Positions 58,468 through 64,000 of a stretch of 64,000 bases of DNA are shown here, one piece after another. The position numbers were made by a program, and so were the translations under genes. Position 1 is the first letter of the stretch. The number at the start of each line of letters is the position of its first letter. The notes under the pieces are model-generated. The model was not told the origin of the DNA and ran no database searches. It saw nothing but the letters and a program-made list of their open reading frames with translations. Source of the stretch: Adiantum capillus-veneris (lineage: Eukaryota > Streptophyta > Polypodiopsida > Polypodiales > Pteridaceae); the NCBI GenBank assembly GCA_014529385.2, contig JABFUD020000373.1, positions 1 through 64,000 of the forward strand, read 5' to 3'.

Positions 58468-59511
58468 TCAAGTATCCATATATTGGGATATGAAGTTAGC
58501 TATAGTGGTGGCATATAGTTGCAAAGGATAAGATGGGCTATCATAAGTAGATATGTCATCATAATGAGCTTGACGATAAATAAAAGGAGATGGCTGGCCA
58601 TGGCGTGTCCCCCCTTGAGGGTAAGAAAGATATAGATTAGGGTGAGAGATAGGAAGATTACCTTGATTGCGTGGTTGCTGACAGTCCTTTGTGAGGTGTC
58701 CAAAGCGATGACAGTTGGCGCATTGCTTTGAATTTTGGTGATTGTGGCGGCCTTGAAATTGCAACTTTCTTCCATAATTATTGTGTTGTCGAGGAGGGCC
58801 CGAATGTTGAGGCTTCTTGCCGTTGTAAGGGCGTGAGTTTTTCATAGTGACAAGGGTTGTGGACTTCTGCAAGCTGCTAGTGTGGTCGCGAAGAATTTCT
58901 TCTTGATGGATCTTGGCTACAAGATTTTGTAGCTGCAAGTTAGCCATGGTGGCTTGTGTAGTGATAAAGGCTCTCCATGATGCAGGTAGAGAAGCCAATA
59001 AGAGCATACTTTGAAGCTCTTCAGGGATGGCAAGCGCTGAGATAAGTATTTCATCTAGAAGTATTTGCCACGTCTTCAAAAACTTGGAGGATGACTGACC
59101 CTCTTGCATGGTAGTGTTTACCAATTTCTTGATCAAGGAAACTTGGTAGACGAGGTCAGTATGCTCATAGTTCTTCTCGAGGAACTTCCAAATGGCGCTA
59201 GCAGTAGTTATCTTTTTCACCATTTGGACTTGCCGATCTTGGCAATGGAGAATGAGCTCCATCTTGGCACTATTTTTTCTACTATGGCAAGTATTATAGG
59301 TGTTGATGAAGTATGTTGAATCTTTGTCTTCGGGGTCTTCGGGGTGGTCAGGTTTCTCTTCGACTCCAGACGTGACGTCCCAAAGTTGTAGCTACGTGAG
59401 GTAGAGTTCCATCCGTATCTTCCACACTTGGTAGTTTGTGCCATTAAGCTTGTCAATAATGTAGCGGGGCTTGTAGGTGGATGCGGAAGATGAAGAAGCT
59501 AACTTGGCCAT
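58468..59511 (-). pseudogene. copia 4 gag
   Basis: From ATG 59511 (MAKLASSSSASTYKPRYI, then DKLNGTNYQVWKIRMELYLT). One stop follows near 59396. The frame 59262-58468 holds ITTASAIWKFLEKNYEHTD, TTMQEGQSSSKFLKTWQ and a CCHC knuckle CANCHRFGHLTKDC. Confidence 0.75.
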
Positions 59512-59634
59512 CTTTCGAGGTTCCGGATTCCTTGAAAAGAATGGAGAGTGAGGCTTCAAGTGTGGACTAGAGAGATGGAATACTCTTAGCGCTAATTAGA
59601 AAAACTAATCTTAAGTTCTAGAGCTGTGATACCA

Positions 59635-59966
59635 TGTGAGAACTTAGAGATTAACTTAAATGTGATTAATATCACTATTAATTAATATGCTAATGTCAAG
59701 ACATAAGAGAGTGCAAGATAGAAATAGAGCAATGACAATAGATTGCACTTGAATCGAGAAAGAACACCTTGTTGCAAATGAGGGCAGCTAATGGATTTAT
59801 ATACAAGTTGAGGGAGTGAGGATTATCCATCACATGTGAATTATAGGTTGGTGGGAATAGACACATATTGAGACTTACATAGGTGGAAGGGGTCCATGTG
59901 GGAGTTAGGGAATAGAGGTAGGTCGAAAGAAGTCCATACTTAATAAAGTAATAAGTTACTTTTACA
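59635..59966 (-). repeat. copia 4 5' LTR
   Basis: 332 bp complete LTR, TGTGAGAAC...TTACTTTTACA. It gives the uninterrupted sequence of the H3-element 2 target site (GGGAATAGAGG, near 59905-59920). Confidence 0.9.
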
Positions 59967-60027
59967 CTCCCTTGCAGATGAAGACCCTTCCACCCTATAG
60001 GCTGCTTGCACGGCATGCCATCATCCA

Positions 60028-60062
60028 CACCCCCCCCCCAACACACACACACACACACATAC
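60028..60062. repeat. short C tract and (CA)n
   Basis: Poly-C of nine followed by about 20 bases of CA. Confidence 0.9.
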
Positions 60063-60890
60063 ACAATGTCAGCAATGCAGAGACCAATGTGAACATGTAA
60101 CTCTCTCCTACCATTCCTACTCTACTCGCTCGCTCGCCCATCCAGAGCCGTTGATCAGCATCAATGGTTGACATTCGATCCTCTTGACTCTGCCTATTCT
60201 TCACCTTCAGCCTCTAATTCTTCCTTTGGAAGGCAGCTATGGCCAAATTTTCCTCTTTCGACAGCTCAAGAAACATGTGACGCAAGCTGCAAACAGTTAG
60301 CAATATCATTCGAGGGCAAAAATGATGCAAATGGTTGGATCATGCACTTCCCTGCATGGATCTTGCCAACCCATGCGCACGGACATTTGAGCTTTATCTG
60401 CATCGTAGAGCAGAACAATAAATTGGAAGAAGAAAATAACGACCTGGGCACTCAAGTAAAAGGGCCTGTCTCCAGAGGCTGACGGTGGTTCCTTGTCAAG
60501 AATAGTGGGCCTTCTTGCCCTACACCAGCGAAGATCAGAGAGTGGGCCCTCCTTACCCTGCCTCAGAGAAGAGAAATTAGAATCGGGCCTTCTTGCCCTT
60601 TGATCCAAAGAAGATCAGAGAGCTGGCCCTCGTCACTAATTTACACCCTCATTTTTTTAGAGAGGATCTACGACTGAAAATTGGCGTCACTTTTTGGCAA
60701 AGATCACAGTCGTTCATCCCAAATGTGAACTTGATGTAAGCTAGATGTAAACTCGAAGAAATGTGAACTTGTTGTGACCTTGCATGTAAACTAGATGTAA
60801 ATTACTCGAAGTAAACTTAGTCTGAACTAAGATCGTGACAAGAAGCTAGGACTACAAAATATAATGCTATCATTCTCCATTCCTTTCAAA
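60063..60890. other. non-coding stretch with a short repeated unit
   Basis: A unit GGGCCTTCTTGCCCT followed by GAAGATCAGAGAG(T/C)GGG recurs three times between 60505 and 60630. No supportable gene; the open frame at 60168-60482 has no recognisable domain. Confidence 0.45.
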
Positions 60891-60897
60891 ACACACA

Positions 60898-60990
60898 CAA
60901 TGGTGTAGTGGTAAAGCAGTGGCATTGGGAGGGGGAGGTTCCGAGGTCGAATCCCATCACCACACACCCTTCTTTTTTCCTCCATATGAA
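60898..60990 (+). repeat. tRNA-derived SINE head
   Basis: A-box-like TGGTGTAGTGGTAAAGC and B-box-like GAGGTCGAATCCCATC at tRNA spacing, followed by a T-rich run. Confidence 0.6.
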
Positions 60991-61097
60991 TCAAACGGCC
61001 CATAATGAACAATCATCTAGGACCATAGATCCCCTCTTTAAAATGAGGGTGTCAAATAGAGACGTGGCGGGTGGGCCCCTAGCCGTCCTTGCCCTGC

Positions 61098-61226
<129 letters not shown>

Positions 61227-61359
61227 TCCCCAGAGCCTCCAGCCTTTGGGAGATGCAAGCTCTACAGGCACCAACAGATCAATGAGAGAGAGGGAGAAAG
61301 GGAGATGCTGCTTCTCGTGGGTTGTGTTGTCGTGCGTGCGCACACATACACACAATGAG

Positions 61360-61363
<4 letters not shown>

Positions 61364-61404
<41 letters not shown>
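61364..61404. repeat. (AG)n microsatellite
   Basis: About 40 bases of AG. Confidence 0.95.
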
Positions 61405-61406
<2 letters not shown>

Positions 61407-61500
61407 TTAGGACAAACCAGTAGAAAGGAAACGGTGTGCACGTACTCATCGCAAAAAAACCATTTGAAAATATATCGAATGTTAGCTTTTGGGTATGCGA

Positions 61501-61610
<110 letters not shown>

Positions 61611-61714
61611 TGTGCAATCACTGGGTTTTAGCCTTGCAGGGAGCACTTGTCGGACTAAGGAGCATCTGCCACGTATCAGGGGGGGAAGAACCCCTCCCCC
61701 TTTTATTATAATAT

Positions 61715-62060
61715 AGATAATGAGTTTGTTTGCCCATGTCAATTTCTTGCATTTTGCCACATGCAACCTTCAAAACCCAAGAAATTGGAAATCACCTTTA
61801 ACAAACAATCTCATCATGAATTATATGTCCACATTGTGTTGCATGATGCGACATGCCACATGCCTTAAAGATGAAAACAACCAAGAGCCCATGGCCATGC
61901 ATAATACCACATGCCTTTGGATGCCTTCAATGTAAGTATAGGTGACTGCAAAACTAGACCACCTTCACCCAGCCCACTTTGAACATCTTCTACTTCCTAG
62001 CGCTACCCATGTTGGGCATATCCGACAATCATTGCATTCCAATAGACCATAGCCACAAGA
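61715..62060 (-). pseudogene. decayed PPR fragments
   Basis: TTTGCCCATGTCAATTTCTTG, GCCACATGC, and CCCATGTTGGGCATATCCGA match the wording of the PPR fragments at 26.2-27.8 kb at nucleotide level (GKQIH, KACG and YAQ-type motifs on the minus strand). Frames are broken throughout. Confidence 0.5.
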
Positions 62061-64000
62061 AATGGCCATCTCTGGGATTGAGAATGTCAAACCCCTTGGT
62101 TAGACTCTGTATGAAAATTGCTCAACCTAGCAGCCATCAGTGATCAACACAGTCTACCGAGTCAAAAAGTGATTGAAGTCAACTTTAGAAATCGAGCGTG
62201 TCCACTACCCCTTGGTATCTTATGGACTTCTTTCCTAGAAAGTATAGCCGTGATGAGATAAAATTGTGACCCCCAACACCTATGGAGTGATTGTATATTA
62301 GCTGGATCATAACCCTATAATTACCACTCCGAGAGACACAATCAGTGTTCCAAATAAGCATAGATTGTCTCATAGTTGGAATCTTATTCACAACAAAATC
62401 TAAAAATGATCATATTTCTCCTCAAAGAGAAGAGAATGATTCCTAACACTCCAAAGAAGTAGTCATGTTACATTTTCTTGGGTTTGTAAGAAGAGATTAC
62501 CCACTATGAGGCTCTATTACTATATTTATGTCATCCCATGAAATATTTTCTTGATAGTGAGACCGTGCCTACTTGCTATCCACAAAAAGCATCATCTGTA
62601 TTGCTAGCACTTTATGCACAAAAATTGCCCGTCATTGTAGTTATATTTAATGATCACAAGCAAATATAGCATCCTTGACTCTTTCTAAACAAACTAGCTA
62701 ATGGTATAGCAAAAACGTAAACCATGCTTTAGTGGAATCAGTCCACAACACTTGCATGCCATGCTTGCATAACAAAAAAATAGTATGGTAATCCCTTGGC
62801 TTCAATGAAGGTCTCCACAATGTGTGCAGATGGCATATGTGCGCGCCTTGCACGATGTGTAGTACTGGCGTGGATACATCACATTTGGTGATTGCAAACC
62901 ATAACTGTGAGCTTATATCCTCTTATTGCCAAACCTGTGTGCCTTGATCCTAAATCAATGGATAGTACTATGACACGGAATAAAATCCTTGCTTCTCAGT
63001 AAGTCTATCAAAGCACTTTGCTTTGAATAGCAAAGAAATCCTTTTCAAATGAAATGTTAAAGACAAAAGTACAAGTAGAGCTTGAAATTGTCAACCTTGT
63101 CGCCCCTCTAAAAGCGGTTGTCTTTGATTGAATCGGCACATAGACATGTTTGCTTGAAGAATTTAGAGATGTTGGATGTACCTTGTATGCTCTCGAGCTT
63201 GGTTCATACCGACCTCCAATAAAAAACATGTAGACATGTTGCCAAGTTTCCCCAAGTTCGTATGCAAATAGCATATTCCAAACTTTAGAAACTTCTATGC
63301 AGTCTGCCTTAAATAGAAGCCTTGCTTCGCATAAATACAAGAAAGAAAATAAGATAGGATGGAGTGGATTTTCATATCTAGTAGCTTCTCCCACTGACAA
63401 AGAGATGTCAATGCAAAAGCCTAAATCAACCTTTTTCAAGTTTTCACATAGGAATTTGGCCTTGCCGAGTCGTGCATATTATTGGAGATTCCTTAGATTA
63501 CCCAATACTGAAAGAGATAGGTCTTACAGCTTAGCTATCAAAGGTATCAAATTAGCAAACTCAATTGTTTGTGACCATCGTCCTTAGCATCAAAAGTCGG
63601 AGCAGCCTGTGGCATGATTGTGTTTCGATGTACTTCGTGGACTCTAGCACTCTACAAGCTATGATTGTTGTGGAATGATCATGCATTAAATGCATATACA
63701 TAAATATGGAGCCGTGCTCTTAGAAGCCTAGCTTTACCGCCATAAGAATTTCAAGAAATTATTGTGCTCGTAGTCCAATGTACTGCGTTCACAAATATTC
63801 ACATATCATGCATTGGGTAGGAGAAAGTGTACATGAATTAAAGTGTCATGCCCACAAAAGCATAGGTATACCATATCTTATTGATTTACCATGTGTATAT
63901 AGAAATCAACCCATATGAGAGTCAAAGCAAAAAGAAACATTTGCAATTTGTAGACCACATAGGTTATATATATCCGTCTCTTGTATCTTATTCAAAGAGC
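62061..64000. other. no recognised feature
   Basis: AT-rich sequence without supportable genes. The open frame 63439-63008 (minus) has no recognisable domain or splice context. Confidence 0.5.

Noticed and set aside
60168..60482. 104-residue open frame as a gene
   Set aside because: No domain, no homologous copy in the window and no splice context.

Overview
The window is plant nuclear DNA made almost entirely of transposable elements nested inside one another. The plant evidence is L1-type LINEs with DUF4283 and zf-RVT domains, Ty1-copia elements primed by initiator Met-tRNA, a CACTA element with TNP2, DUF4218 and TNPA-like domains, and decayed PCMP-type PPR genes. The very abundant (TC)n/(AG)n arrays and the PPR wording would suit a fern or another spore-bearing plant with a large genome; that part is inference. 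No intact host gene is visible.

Layout: 1-3413 is low-complexity host-like sequence with the possible last exons of one gene. An L1-type LINE (minus strand, poly(A) end near 3414, 5' end near 24.6 kb) is split by two insertions: a four-gene DNA element ('H3-element 1', 3950-14033) and a copia element with identical LTRs (14717-20214, TSD CTAGG). From 24.6 to 30.0 kb lie (TC)n arrays, a LINE tail, PPR fragments and a SINE. An older copia element (30022-59966, minus strand) is then split by 'H3-element 2' (30303-43191), which sits in its 3' LTR and itself carries a gag-only copia insertion (37662-41163, TSD AAAAT), and by a CACTA element (43845-56626, TSD CAG), which carries a young copia insertion with one uninterrupted polyprotein frame (50313-55455, TSD CTCTT). 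From 59967 to the end are a SINE, microsatellites, PPR remnants and unassigned sequence.

The striking system is the pair of H3-elements. Both are about 9.4-10.1 kb without their nested insertion, both start and end with CATTAGG...CCTAATG inverted termini, and both hold the same four genes in the same convergent arrangement. Gene D and gene E (unknown function) point inward from one end. A spliced DDE-type transposase-like gene and a histone H3 gene point inward from the other. Between the 3' ends lie long palindromes with a shared GC-rich core. The histone gene encodes the exact H3 N-terminus (ARTKQ), a tail stretched to about 200 residues, and a complete canonical-length H3 histone fold. The two copies differ by many synonymous changes in these conserved parts, so the protein was selected as a protein while the element was active. 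A transposon family carrying its own histone H3 is, to my knowledge, not described. Both copies are now damaged: element 1 by one frameshift and two nonsense codons in three genes, element 2 in three genes.
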